This document shows positions 9,943 through 19,566 of a stretch of 64,000 nt of DNA, in pieces (the first letter of the stretch is position 1; every line of letters starts with the position of its first letter). The notes beneath the pieces were generated by a model that made no database searches, was not told the DNA's origin, and was given only the letters and a program-made list of their open reading frames with translations. The DNA is from Comamonadaceae bacterium (GTDB lineage Bacteria > Pseudomonadota > Gammaproteobacteria > Burkholderiales > Burkholderiaceae_C). The stretch spans positions 1 through 64,000 of the forward strand of contig CANBWP010000010.1 in NCBI GenBank assembly GCA_947373185.1. The letters are read 5' to 3'. A program made the position numbers and the translations under genes.

Positions 9943-10059
9943 CGATGCCAGCACCCCCCCCCCAATTTCCCATTTCAAATTTTTAGGCCGGATCAGGGTT
10001 TAGCCTAGCTTTTTTGACCTCCAAGATGCAACATAATGCATCTCTCAAGGAGATTTCAA

Positions 10060-11256
10060 ATGACCACTTCCCCCTCACGTCGCTTGGTTTTAACACGCAG
10101 TGCTGCTTTGGTTGGCGCCGCCAGCTCCGGCTTGCTGATGCCAGAACTGGCACAGGCACAGTCCGGCAAAATCCGAGTTGGTTTGATGTTGCCCTACTCT
10201 GGTGCGTTTGCGCCATTGGGTGTCGCCATTGAAAATGGTGTGCGCATGGCCATCAATGAACAAGGCGGCAAATTGGGCGGCCGTGAAATTGAATGGTTCA
10301 AAGTTGACGACGAGTCTGAACCGTCCAAAGGCATTGAAAACGCCAACAAATTGGTACAACGTGACAAAGTGGATGTCCTGATTGGTACTGTGCACTCTGG
10401 CGTACAAATGGGTATCCAAAAAGTGGCCCGCGATTCAGGTGTCCTCACATTGATTCCCAACGCAGGTGTGCACGCTGCGACACGGGCACTGTGTGCCCCA
10501 AATGTCTTTCGCACCAGCTTCTCCAACAGCCAGCCCACATTGGCGCTGGGTCAAGCCATGGTGGCCAAAGGTCACAAAAAGGCGGTCTGGATCACTTGGA
10601 AATATGCAGCAGGCGATGAAGCTTTCGAAGGCTTCAAAGAAAGCTACACAAAAGCAGGCGGCACCATCATCAAAGAACTGGGCCTGCCCTTCCCTAACGT
10701 TGAATTCCAAGCGCTCTTGACTGAAATCGCGGCACTCAAACCTGACGCCGTTGCGTGTTTCTTTGCCGGTCCATCCGGCGCCAAATTCATGAAAGACTTT
10801 GCAGCCGCTGGCCTGAAAGGCAAGATTGCGCTTTACGGTTCCGGCTTCTTGACAGAAGGCGTGTTAGAGGCTGCTGGTCCTGCGGCTGACGGCGTCATGA
10901 CCACCTTGCACTACAGCGATTCACTGGACACGCCGCGCAATCACAAATTCCGTTTGGAATACGCCAAGGCGTTCAAAATGCAACCCGATGTGTATGCCGT
11001 TCAAGGCTACGACACTGGATTGTTGCTGGTGCAAGGCGCGAATGCAGTCAAAGGTGATTTGAACAAAAAACCTGAACTCTACAAAGCCATGGAAGGTGCG
11101 GTCATTGACAGCCCTCGTGGCAAGTGGACCATGAGCAAAACACACAACCCGATTCAAGACATGTATTTGCGTGTCGCTGAAAAAGGTGAAAACAAAGTGA
11201 TCGGCATTGCCGCCAAAGGCTTGGCTGACCCTGGCACTGGTTGCAAAATGGGTTAA
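10060..11256 (+). CDS. ABC transporter substrate-binding protein, branched-chain amino acid type
   Basis: Periplasmic type 1 binding protein of the Leu/Ile/Val (LivK) family, 398 residues. The N-terminus SPSRRLVLTRSAALVGAAS has a twin-arginine-like signal with probable cleavage after AQAQ. The mature part opens with the family pattern IRVGLMLPYSGAFAPLGV. An in-frame ATG at 10036 exists, but AAGGAG at 10048-10053 is spaced for the ATG at 10060. It is the first gene of a complete liv-type transporter and is separated from the permease genes by a strong terminator. The ligand may be an amino acid, an aromatic acid or another carboxylate. Confidence 0.93.
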   Translation: MTTSPSRRLVLTRSAALVGAASSGLLMPELAQAQSGKIRVGLMLPYSGAFAPLGVAIENGVRMAINEQGGKLGGREIEWFKVDDESEPSKGIENANKLVQRDKVDVLIGTVHSGVQMGIQKVARDSGVLTLIPNAGVHAATRALCAPNVFRTSFSNSQPTLALGQAMVAKGHKKAVWITWKYAAGDEAFEGFKESYTKAGGTIIKELGLPFPNVEFQALLTEIAALKPDAVACFFAGPSGAKFMKDFAAAGLKGKIALYGSGFLTEGVLEAAGPAADGVMTTLHYSDSLDTPRNHKFRLEYAKAFKMQPDVYAVQGYDTGLLLVQGANAVKGDLNKKPELYKAMEGAVIDSPRGKWTMSKTHNPIQDMYLRVAEKGENKVIGIAAKGLADPGTGCKMG

Positions 11257-11283
11257 TCTCCTTTCATCGCATCGATGTCGCCA

Positions 11284-11313
11284 AAGCGGCGGAGAGATCC
11301 GCCGCTTTTTTTA
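11284..11313 (+). terminator. Intrinsic terminator/attenuator between binding protein and permease genes
   Basis: A perfect 10-bp stem, AAGCGGCGGA (11284-11293) with TCCGCCGCTT (11298-11307), has a GAGA loop and a following T run. It should stop most transcripts after the binding protein, which fits the usual excess of binding protein over membrane components. Confidence 0.93.
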
Positions 11314-11353
11314 TTTCAGATTCCCCCACATCTCGCGCTCTTAGATCCCTCCT

Positions 11354-12217
11354 ATGGATTTCGTCAACTTCCTCATCCAACTGTTGAACAGTGTTCAGTA
11401 TGGCTTGCTGCTTTTCATGCTGGCAGCCGGCCTCACCTTGATCTTCGGCATCATGGGCGTCGTGAACTTGGCACATGGCAGTTTCTACATGCTGGGTGCC
11501 TATTTGGCGTGGTCCTTGGCCGCGATGACGCAAAGCTTCACATTGGCCATTATTTTGGGCACCCTCTTGTCAGTGCTCTTTGGTTTACTTTTGGAGTGGT
11601 TGCTGTTCAGGCACTTTTACAAACGAGATCACTTAGACCAAGTGCTGCTGACGTTTGGATTGATTTACGTGTTTGAAGAAACACGCTCCATCTTGTGGGG
11701 CGACGATGTCCATGGTGTCACCATTCCTGATGTGCTCAGTGCATCTATCCCGCTCACTGAAACCTTGTCTTATCCCGTCTACCGATTGTTCATGTCGGGC
11801 GTTTGTTTGCTGCTTGCACTGGGCTTGTATTTACTCATTTCCAAAACTCGCTTGGGCATGAAAATTCGTGCGGGCGCCTTCAATCACGAAATGACAGAAG
11901 CACTGGGCATCAACATCAAACTCATCCATGCGCTTGTGTTTGCCTTGGGCGTAGGACTGGCCACCATTGCGGGCATGGTGGCCGCACCCGTCTCTAGCGT
12001 CTACCCCAACATGGGCTCACAAGTCCTGATCATGTGCTTTGTCGTCGTGGTCATTGGCGGCATTGGCTCGGTCAAAGGCGCTTTGATTGCGGCGCTTTTG
12101 GTCGGCTTGGTCGACACCTTTGGCAAAGTCTTGTTGCCGCAAGTCTCTGGCATGTTGGTTTATGTGTTGATGGCGATTGTTTTACTTTACAAGCCTGAAG
12201 GCTTGTTCAAAAACTGA
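11354..12217 (+). CDS. livH: Branched-chain amino acid ABC transporter permease (LivH type)
   Basis: 287-residue inner-membrane protein with about eight hydrophobic segments. The N-terminal GLLLFMLAAGLTLIFGIMGVVNLAHG and the EAA-like LGINIKLIHALVFALGVGLA are characteristic of LivH. It pairs with LivM to form the channel of the importer. livM follows 10 bp downstream, making a tight livHMGF operon. Confidence 0.94.
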   Translation: MDFVNFLIQLLNSVQYGLLLFMLAAGLTLIFGIMGVVNLAHGSFYMLGAYLAWSLAAMTQSFTLAIILGTLLSVLFGLLLEWLLFRHFYKRDHLDQVLLTFGLIYVFEETRSILWGDDVHGVTIPDVLSASIPLTETLSYPVYRLFMSGVCLLLALGLYLLISKTRLGMKIRAGAFNHEMTEALGINIKLIHALVFALGVGLATIAGMVAAPVSSVYPNMGSQVLIMCFVVVVIGGIGSVKGALIAALLVGLVDTFGKVLLPQVSGMLVYVLMAIVLLYKPEGLFKN

Positions 12218-12227
12218 GGGTTACAGT

Positions 12228-13226
12228 ATGAGCAACACACACGCCCCCCTAGAAACGCTACCGCGCAGCCTGAACATTTTGTTAGGCACAGCCCTGTTGG
12301 CTTTGGCTGCCTTCCCATTTGTCGGCACAGACTACTACTTGCTGATGGTCACCCGCATGATGATTCTGGCCATATTTGCCATGAGTCTGGATTTGCTTCA
12401 GGGTGTCACGGGCCTGGTCTCTCTTGGACATGCTGCTTATTTTGGTGTTGCAGGCTATGCCTTGGCGTTCATCACACCCGCCGGCGAACCCATTGCACTT
12501 TGGTGGGCCATGCCCTTGAGCATTGCTGCGTCTGCATTGCTGGCCCTCATCATAGGGTTCTTGGTGGTCAGAACTCACGGTATTTATTTCATCATGGTCA
12601 CCATGGCATTTGCGCAAATGGTGTTTTATGCCTTCTTTGACAACAAAGCTTTAGGTGGCTCTGATGGCGTGTACATCAACTTCAAACCAGAAGCGGTGTT
12701 GTTTGACTTAGAAAACAAAACAGTTTTTTACTTCTTCACCTTGGCGCTCATGGTGCTGGTCTATGTGTTCTTAAGGCGATTGCTTTGGAGCCCATTCGGC
12801 CGAGCATTGGCGGGCATTCGAGTGAATGAGCACCGAATGCGCGCATTGGGTTTTGGCACCTTCAGTCACAAACTCGCGGCTTTTACATTGGCTGGCGCAT
12901 TGGCGGGGCTGGCTGGCTTTTTATGGGGTGCTCAGTCAGGTTATGTCAACCCTGAACTCATGGGATTTCACATGAGTGCGCACGTCATCATGATGGTCAT
13001 TTTGGGTGGCATGGGCAATTTCGCTGGGGCCATTGTGGGTGCATTTTCGTTTGAATACTTGCTCCACGTGTTCAAAGATTTACCTGACGTTGCAGGCTTT
13101 AATTTGGGCAAACATTGGCAATTGTGGATGGGTCTCTTCATTGTTGCCTTGGTGGTGTTAGCACCACGTGGTATTTTGGGTTTGTTTGCATCCTTCTTCC
13201 AATCAAAGGCGTCGCGCCATGACTGA
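12228..13226 (+). CDS. livM: Branched-chain amino acid ABC transporter permease (LivM type)
   Basis: 332-residue inner-membrane partner of LivH. Family patterns are LDLLQGVTGLVSLGHAAYFGVAGY and GALAGLAGFLWGAQSGYVNPE. The frame is open upstream into livH, but the ATG at 12228 gives the standard N-terminus. The stop at 13224-13226 overlaps the livG start by 8 bp, indicating translational coupling. Confidence 0.94.
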   Translation: MSNTHAPLETLPRSLNILLGTALLALAAFPFVGTDYYLLMVTRMMILAIFAMSLDLLQGVTGLVSLGHAAYFGVAGYALAFITPAGEPIALWWAMPLSIAASALLALIIGFLVVRTHGIYFIMVTMAFAQMVFYAFFDNKALGGSDGVYINFKPEAVLFDLENKTVFYFFTLALMVLVYVFLRRLLWSPFGRALAGIRVNEHRMRALGFGTFSHKLAAFTLAGALAGLAGFLWGAQSGYVNPELMGFHMSAHVIMMVILGGMGNFAGAIVGAFSFEYLLHVFKDLPDVAGFNLGKHWQLWMGLFIVALVVLAPRGILGLFASFFQSKASRHD

Positions 13227-13989
13227 TACGCACGACTTGCTCTTACGCGCCAACCAAATCACCAAGCGCTTTGGCGGACTGACAGCCGTCAATGAAGTTT
13301 CAATTGATTTGCGCTTGGGTGAGCTCCATGCCGTCATTGGCCCGAATGGTGCGGGCAAATCAACCCTCACCAATTTACTGACAGGCGATTTACCCGCCAC
13401 CTCAGGCCATGTGGCGCTGAATGGACAAGACATCACTGGCTGGACGCCCGAGAAAATTTCTCGTCACGGCTTGGGGCGAAGCTATCAAAAAACCAATATT
13501 TTCAGAAGCTTTACGGTGTGGGACAACGTTCGTTTGTCGGCTCAATCTCGAAGCCAACCTTTGCCGTTCAACCCCATGGCTTGGTTGCAACAAGCCGATC
13601 AAATGAGGGATGTCAACCTACGGGCTGAACGCGCCATAGAGTTAGCAGGCTTGCAAAATCGCCGCCATGCCATGGCAGGTGCGGCCAGCCACGGGGAGCA
13701 AAGGCAGCTTGAAATTGCCATGACCCTTGCTACCGAACCTCGAGTCTTGCTTCTAGACGAACCTCTTGCAGGCATGGGGGTGGCAGAAGCCGAGAGCATG
13801 GTTCAACTGTTGCTTCGATTGAAACCGACACACGCGATGATGCTGGTCGAGCACGACATCGATGCCATTTTCACACTGGCCGATCAGCTCACCGTGATGG
13901 TCAATGGCCAAGTGATTGCCAGCGGATTGCCAGCTGCAGTTCGCGCTGACGCCGGCGTTCAAGCGGCCTATTTGGGTGAGGATCACTGA
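13219..13989 (+). CDS. livG: Branched-chain amino acid ABC transporter ATPase (LivG type)
   Basis: 256-residue cytoplasmic ATPase. The Walker A motif is GPNGAGKST, the signature region is ASHGEQRQLEIAMTLA (with SHGEQ replacing LSGGQ, as usual in LivG), the Walker B motif is VLLLDEPLAGM, and the switch His is in LVEHDIDAIF. The C-terminal QAAYLGED is typical of LivG. It starts inside the end of livM and ends 1 bp before livF. Confidence 0.95.
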   Translation: MTDTHDLLLRANQITKRFGGLTAVNEVSIDLRLGELHAVIGPNGAGKSTLTNLLTGDLPATSGHVALNGQDITGWTPEKISRHGLGRSYQKTNIFRSFTVWDNVRLSAQSRSQPLPFNPMAWLQQADQMRDVNLRAERAIELAGLQNRRHAMAGAASHGEQRQLEIAMTLATEPRVLLLDEPLAGMGVAEAESMVQLLLRLKPTHAMMLVEHDIDAIFTLADQLTVMVNGQVIASGLPAAVRADAGVQAAYLGEDH

Positions 13990-13990
13990 C

Positions 13991-14704
13991 ATGAGCGACA
14001 CTTTGATTCAAGTGAAAGAACTCAACAGTTACTACGGTGCAAGTCATATTCTTCGCAACGTCAATTTTGAAGTCAAACGCGGCGAAACCATTGGTCTCAT
14101 GGGTCGCAATGGCATGGGGAAAAGCACTCTGCTCAAGTCCATCATGGGCATCGTGACGCCTCGCTCCGGTGATGTTTTCATCATGGGCCAACGCAGCAAC
14201 GAAAAGTCCATCTTTGAAGTGGCGCAACAAGGTATTGCCTATGTGCCCGAAGGGCGGGGCATTTTTGGCAACCTCAGTGTGGTCGAAAATTTGCAAATGG
14301 CAGCACGACCAGGAACGCAAGGCCAACGAGATTGGACTTATGAGCGGGTCTTAGAAACCTTTCCACGCTTGAAGGAGCGGCTCGGACATGGCGGACAGCA
14401 ACTGTCTGGAGGCGAGCAACAAATGTTAACCATTGGCCGAGCCCTGATGACCAACCCGGATGTGCTCATATTGGATGAAGCCACAGAGGGCTTAGCACCC
14501 TTGATTGCCCGAGAGATTTGGCGGATTTGCAGCATGATCAAAGACAGTGGCATCAGCAGCATCATCGTGGACAAAAATTGGAAACATGTGACCCAAATCA
14601 CCAACCGCAATGTGATTTTGGTAAAGGGTGAAGTGGTCTACGAGGGCACATCGGATGCGGTTCATGCACATCCCGAAACCCTGCTTCAACACTTGGGTGT
14701 TTGA
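13991..14704 (+). CDS. livF: Branched-chain amino acid ABC transporter ATPase (LivF type)
   Basis: 237-residue second ATPase of the importer. The Walker A motif is GRNGMGKST, the signature LSGGEQQMLTIGRAL, and Walker B VLILDEATEGLAP. The usual switch-loop His position reads IIVDKNWKHV, with Asp-Lys where many LivF proteins have Glu-Gln, a variation common in the family. The ATG at 13991 is one base after the livG stop. The CoA transferase-like gene begins immediately after the livF stop. Confidence 0.94.
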   Translation: MSDTLIQVKELNSYYGASHILRNVNFEVKRGETIGLMGRNGMGKSTLLKSIMGIVTPRSGDVFIMGQRSNEKSIFEVAQQGIAYVPEGRGIFGNLSVVENLQMAARPGTQGQRDWTYERVLETFPRLKERLGHGGQQLSGGEQQMLTIGRALMTNPDVLILDEATEGLAPLIAREIWRICSMIKDSGISSIIVDKNWKHVTQITNRNVILVKGEVVYEGTSDAVHAHPETLLQHLGV

Positions 14705-15574
14705 ATGACAAAAGATTCAACGCTTCGGGGCGTACGGGTATTGAGTTTGGCGTTGAACTTGCCGGGCCCTGCTGCCTTGCTGCGCATTGCCAACATGGGC
14801 GCTCAATGCACCAAGGTCAATCCGCCTAACGGCGACCCTATGGCCCTCTATACCCAAACGGGTTACGGCACTTTGCACCAAGGTGTCAAACAAGTCAGTT
14901 GCGATTTAAAAAGCGAATCAGGTCAGAAGGCCTTGCATCAGAGGCTTGCCAAGACCGATGTATTGCTCACATCGTTTCGCCCCTCTGCGCTGACCAAGCT
15001 GGGCCTTGGTTGGAAATCCTTGCACAAACTGTATCCGCAACTGAGCTGTGTCAGTGTGGTGGGCTCACCAGGTCCTTTGGCAGACATTCCGGGCCATGAC
15101 TTGACTTACCAAGCTGAAGTCAATTTGGTACCAGGAATGGATTTGCCTGCCAGTTTGTTTGCTGATATGGGTGGCGCACTCATGGCCAGCGAAGCAATTT
15201 TAAAAGCCACTTTGGCGCAACGCATCTCTGGCAAAGGCTCGTTTCATGAAGTGGCACTGAGCGATGCAGCAGCTTGGTTGGCCTTGCCGAGAACTTGGGG
15301 CATGACCTTGCCCAAAGGGGCCGTCGGCGGCGCACATGCAGGTTACAAAATGTATGCGTGCAAGAATGGCCGAGTCGCCGTAGCGGCTTTGGAGCATCAC
15401 TTTGCGAAAGCCTTGTGCGATGCAGCGAACGTCAAGGTCAGTGATGTCAAAGCGATGTTTGCCCCCCAAACCCATCAAGGCATTGCTGCTTTTTTTGCCA
15501 ACAAAACACGGAAGCAGTTGGACAAATTAGCTGCTGACAAAGACATTCCATTGATGACTTTGCCAAAGCCCTAA
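14705..15574 (+). CDS. Short CaiB/BaiF (class III) CoA-transferase family protein
   Basis: 289 residues related to formyl-CoA transferase, carnitine CoA-transferase and alpha-methylacyl-CoA racemase. N-terminal family features (LRGVRVLSLALNLPGPAALLRIANMGA) and the catalytic-Asp region SLFADMGGALMASEAIL are present. It lacks about 70-110 residues compared with ordinary members of 360-400. The ATG abuts the livF stop, so it is coupled to the transporter and may activate or racemise the imported acid as a CoA ester. The stop lies 3 bp from the convergent hrpA stop. Confidence 0.82.
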   Translation: MTKDSTLRGVRVLSLALNLPGPAALLRIANMGAQCTKVNPPNGDPMALYTQTGYGTLHQGVKQVSCDLKSESGQKALHQRLAKTDVLLTSFRPSALTKLGLGWKSLHKLYPQLSCVSVVGSPGPLADIPGHDLTYQAEVNLVPGMDLPASLFADMGGALMASEAILKATLAQRISGKGSFHEVALSDAAAWLALPRTWGMTLPKGAVGGAHAGYKMYACKNGRVAVAALEHHFAKALCDAANVKVSDVKAMFAPQTHQGIAAFFANKTRKQLDKLAADKDIPLMTLPKP

Positions 15575-15576
15575 AG

Positions 15577-18500
15577 TCAATGCGTTAATTGGGCCCAAGC
15601 CTTGTCCAAACGTTTCACGCTCACAGGCTGAGGTGTTCTCAACTCTTGCGCAAAGAAGCTGACGCGCAGTTCTTCAAGCAACCACCGGAACTCCAGCATC
15701 CGATCGTCTACAGCCCCTTTGCGTTCAGCGACCAAACGCCAATAACGCTGCTCCTGAGGTTTGAGTTCTGCCATTTTGGCAGCATCGCGCGCGGGGTCAG
15801 CGCGGTACTTGTCCAGTCGCAAAACAATGGCTTTCAGATACCGTCCGTAGTGTTGAAGTTGTGTCCAAGGTGTGGTGGCCAAAAATCGTTTGGGCATCAA
15901 ACGTTGCAACTGTTGCATCCCATCAGCGGTCGCATCAGGGGCGTTTTTAGTGTCCTTGATTTTGCGAGTTGCGGCGGCATACTCCGTCAAAACAAGGCCC
16001 GCCAACCTGGCCACTTCATTGGCGATAAGGGTAAGCCGCCCTCTTCCTTCGTCAATGCGCTTTTTGAAACTGAACTCATCAGCCGGTAGAGGCTCCAAAA
16101 GAAACGCCCTGTCGAGTGCCACTTCAATGATTTGGAGACGCAACTCATCCGAGGTGCCCAAAGGCATGTACGCCACAGCCATCTTTTGCAAATCTGGGAT
16201 GTTCTTTTCCAAGTATTTCAAGGCATCCTTGATTTGGAGTGCAAACAAACGGCGTAAGCCATCCCGGTGTTTTTGAGCAGCGACTTCCGGCTCATCAAAC
16301 ACCTCGATGGTCACGGCGTCTGTGAGGTCGACCAACGCCGGAAAACCTATCAAACTTTGGCCCCCTTTGTTGATTTCCATTAACTCTGGCAAATCACCAA
16401 AGGACCATTGGGTATACCGTTGCTGGGGGTTGACTTTGGGTGCTGTTGTTTGAATGGGCGCATGGGTCTCTGTCCCTGATGGCTTGCTCGGTGCAGAACT
16501 TGATGGCGCCCCAGTTGCTGAAAATGTCGATGGCAACTTGACTTCAAGCTTCACAGCCGTCGAAGGTACCTTCAATTGAGCCAGCGCCTGAAAAGCGCCC
16601 CTGGCCTGCGTCCCCCAATCGCCTTTGAGCGCACCCAAGTTGCGACCCATGCCCAATTGGCGCCCGTGTTCATCGACCACCCGAAGGTTCATGAACAAAT
16701 GCGGGCTGAGCATTTCCAATTTGAAATCGGCACGCTTCACATCCAGGCTGGTGGCGTCTCTGACTTTCTTCAGCAGCGCATCGGTCAATGAGCCTGTGCC
16801 AAAAATTTCCACAGCCCCAAGCTCTTCTGCCAATTTACTGGCAGCGTCAGGCAAGGGCACAAACCGTGAGCGGGGTTTTTGGGGCAAGCTTTTGAGCAAG
16901 GCGTGAATCTTGTCTTTCAGCAAGCCCGGCACCAACCACTCACAGCGCTCTTCATGCACCTGGTTCAAAACAAACAAGGGCACCGTCACCGTCACGCCAT
17001 CTCGGGCATCGCCTGGTTCGTGCAAATAGGTGGCCGTGCAATCGGTGCCTCCTAAGCGAATGGTTTTGGGGAATGCCTGCGTGGTGATGCCTGCCGCCTC
17101 ATGGCGCATGAGCTCTTCACGGCTGAGCAAAAGCAACTGAGGCCGTCCCCTGACGGCATCGCGATACCAAGCCTCCAACAGCCGGCCTGAACAAACATCG
17201 GAAGGAATTTGCTGATCGTAGAAAGCATAGATCAACTCATCGTCAACCAAGACGTCTTGTCTGCGCGATTTATGCTCCAGCTCTTGCACCTTGGCAACCA
17301 TCTTGTGATTGGCTGCCAAAAATGGCAAAGCAGTTTCCCACTGTCCATGCACCAGGGCTTCGCGAATGAAAATTTCTCGTGCAGTTTGCGGGTCCACTTT
17401 GCCAAACGAGACACGCCGTCCGCTGTAGACGACGAGGCCATACAGGGTCGCGCGTTCAAGGGCGATCACTTCACCTGACTTCTTTTCCCAGTGCGGATCA
17501 AGCAATTGCTTTTTCAGCAAATGTGCACCCACTTGCTCGAGCCACGTTGGCTCGATGCCCGCAATGCCACGACCAAACAAACGGGTGGTCTCAACCAACT
17601 CAGAGACCACCGTCCAGCGACCTGGTTTCTTCGACAAATGCGCACCAGGATGACGGTAAAACTTGATGCCCCTGGCTCCCAAATAAACATCCTCATCTTC
17701 TTGCTTGCAGCCCACATTGCCCAGCAATCCTGCCAGCATGGACAAATGGATTTGTTCGTAAGAGGCCGGTTGGGTGTTCAAGGACCAACGATGTTCGGCC
17801 ACTGTGGTGTGAAGCTGTGTGTGTGTATCCCGCCATTCGCGCACACGTCGAATGTTCACAAAGTTTTGTCGGAGCAATTGTTCGTATTGACGGTTGCTGA
17901 GTTTGTGCTCAGCGCCTGCAGGGGTCTTGCCACCTCTCGCGTCTGACAACCACTTCCATAGCTTCAAATAACCGGTGAATTCACTCTTGTCATCGTCAAA
18001 TTTGGCATGGGCTTGATCCGCTTGTGCCTGTGCTTCTAGGGGCCGATCACGCACATCTTGAACAGACAAAGCGCTGGCAATGACCAAGACCTCGTCCAAA
18101 GCCTGACGGTCCCGCGCTTCCAAAATCATGCGCCCCACGCGAGGGTCCAAGGGCAGCTTGGCCAACTCGGCGCCGGTTCGAGTGAGCTCATTCAACTCGT
18201 TGACAGCCCCCAGCTCGGCCAGCAATTGATAGCCGTCTGTGATGGCGCGCTTAGAGGGTGCCTCAATGAAAGGGAATTCATCCACCACGCCCAAGTGCAA
18301 AGACTTCATGCGCAGAATCACACCCGCCAGGGAAGACCTGAGAATTTCAGGGTCTGTGAATTTGGGTCGCGCGTTGAAATCGGCTTCGTCATACAAACGA
18401 ATACAGATGCCATTGGCCACACGACCGCAGCGACCAGCGCGCTGATTGGCGGCCGCTTGACTGATCGGCTCCACCATGAGTTGTTCAACTTTGCTGCGAA

Positions 18501-19488
18501 GGCTGTAACGTTTGACGCGGGCCGTGCCCGCATCGATGACATAGCGAATGCCGGGGACGGTCAGGGAGGTTTCAGCCACATTGGTGGCCAGCACAATGCG
18601 CCGCCCCGAATGGTTGTCAAAGACACGGTCTTGGTCCGCTTGCGACAAGCGTGCAAACAGGGGCAAGACTTCTGCATTTCGCGTCAGGGCACTGTGTGCC
18701 AAGTGCTTTCGCAAATGATCGGCCGCCTCTCGAATTTCTCGCTCGCCAGGCAAGAAAACCAAGATGTCGCCGGCTGCATGACCGGTCCACAGTTCATCCA
18801 CCGACGCTGCAATGGCATCATTCAGATCATGCTCACGCGACTCTTCAAAGGGTCGCCAACGCATTTCCACGGGAAATGTCCGGCCCGACACCATGATGAC
18901 GGGCGCCGGCCCTTTGCGGGACGCAAAATGCGTCGCAAAGCGATTGGCATCAATGGTGGCAGAGGTCACCACCACTTTCAGATCAGGCCGCCGCGGCAGG
19001 ATTTGACGCAAATATCCCAAAAGGAAATCGATGTTCAAGCTGCGCTCATGGGCCTCGTCAATGATGAGGGTGTCATACGCCTCGAGCAGCGGGTCGTTTT
19101 GCGTTTCAGCCAACAAAATGCCATCTGTCATCAATTTGACCGAGGCATCCTTGGACAAACGATCTTGAAAACGCACCTTGTAGCCCACGACATCGCCCAA
19201 GGGCGTCTTCAACTCTTCGGCAATGCGCTTGGCCACACTGCTGGCCGCAATGCGCCTTGGCTGTGTGTGGCCAATCCACTTGCCGCGTTGCCCTGGCGCA
19301 GCATTCAATCGACCACGACCTAGGGCCAATGCGATTTTGGGCAATTGGGTGGTTTTGCCCGAGCCGGTCTCGCCGCAGACGATGATGACCTGGTGTTCCG
19401 CCATGGCCTGAGCGATTTCGTCGCGCTTTGCCGACACTGGCAAAGACTCAGGAAACTCGATTTTCAAGGGGGTAGCGGACAATGGCAA
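15577..19488 (-). CDS. hrpA: ATP-dependent RNA helicase HrpA
   Basis: DEAH-box helicase of about 1300 residues, the usual HrpA length. Motif I is CGETGSGKTTQ, motif II is IIDEAHERSLN, motif III is VVTSATIDA, and motif VI is NQRAGRCGR. An OB-fold region and the long HrpA C-terminal DUF3418 domain follow. The frame is open to 19635, overlapping the divergent argA start. The TTG at 19488 (TTGCCATTGTCC, with AGAAG upstream) gives a start just before the conserved FPESLPVSAKRDEI, so I prefer it, but the exact start is uncertain. HrpA resolves stalled ribosomes and acts in mRNA processing. Confidence 0.93.
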   Translation of the reverse strand: MPLSATPLKIEFPESLPVSAKRDEIAQAMAEHQVIIVCGETGSGKTTQLPKIALALGRGRLNAAPGQRGKWIGHTQPRRIAASSVAKRIAEELKTPLGDVVGYKVRFQDRLSKDASVKLMTDGILLAETQNDPLLEAYDTLIIDEAHERSLNIDFLLGYLRQILPRRPDLKVVVTSATIDANRFATHFASRKGPAPVIMVSGRTFPVEMRWRPFEESREHDLNDAIAASVDELWTGHAAGDILVFLPGEREIREAADHLRKHLAHSALTRNAEVLPLFARLSQADQDRVFDNHSGRRIVLATNVAETSLTVPGIRYVIDAGTARVKRYSLRSKVEQLMVEPISQAAANQRAGRCGRVANGICIRLYDEADFNARPKFTDPEILRSSLAGVILRMKSLHLGVVDEFPFIEAPSKRAITDGYQLLAELGAVNELNELTRTGAELAKLPLDPRVGRMILEARDRQALDEVLVIASALSVQDVRDRPLEAQAQADQAHAKFDDDKSEFTGYLKLWKWLSDARGGKTPAGAEHKLSNRQYEQLLRQNFVNIRRVREWRDTHTQLHTTVAEHRWSLNTQPASYEQIHLSMLAGLLGNVGCKQEDEDVYLGARGIKFYRHPGAHLSKKPGRWTVVSELVETTRLFGRGIAGIEPTWLEQVGAHLLKKQLLDPHWEKKSGEVIALERATLYGLVVYSGRRVSFGKVDPQTAREIFIREALVHGQWETALPFLAANHKMVAKVQELEHKSRRQDVLVDDELIYAFYDQQIPSDVCSGRLLEAWYRDAVRGRPQLLLLSREELMRHEAAGITTQAFPKTIRLGGTDCTATYLHEPGDARDGVTVTVPLFVLNQVHEERCEWLVPGLLKDKIHALLKSLPQKPRSRFVPLPDAASKLAEELGAVEIFGTGSLTDALLKKVRDATSLDVKRADFKLEMLSPHLFMNLRVVDEHGRQLGMGRNLGALKGDWGTQARGAFQALAQLKVPSTAVKLEVKLPSTFSATGAPSSSAPSKPSGTETHAPIQTTAPKVNPQQRYTQWSFGDLPELMEINKGGQSLIGFPALVDLTDAVTIEVFDEPEVAAQKHRDGLRRLFALQIKDALKYLEKNIPDLQKMAVAYMPLGTSDELRLQIIEVALDRAFLLEPLPADEFSFKKRIDEGRGRLTLIANEVARLAGLVLTEYAAATRKIKDTKNAPDATADGMQQLQRLMPKRFLATTPWTQLQHYGRYLKAIVLRLDKYRADPARDAAKMAELKPQEQRYWRLVAERKGAVDDRMLEFRWLLEELRVSFFAQELRTPQPVSVKRLDKAWAQLTH

Positions 19489-19566
19489 AACTTCTGTAAA
19501 AATCAGGGATGGCGTAAGGCCTGAATTATCCGCTGTCTTGGCCCTTTTCGAGAGACTCCAAAGCCC

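Noticed and set aside
9954-9963. C10 homopolymer as a phase-variable switch
   Set aside because: It lies between a tRNA and the untranslated leader of the next gene, not inside a coding region or between -10 and -35 elements that I could identify.
18058-19323. A long plus-strand open frame of 421 codons opposite hrpA
   Set aside because: It lies wholly antisense to well-supported helicase motifs, has no recognisable domain, and its composition (rich in His, Gln, Arg, Ala) is what the complement of a GC-skewed gene gives.
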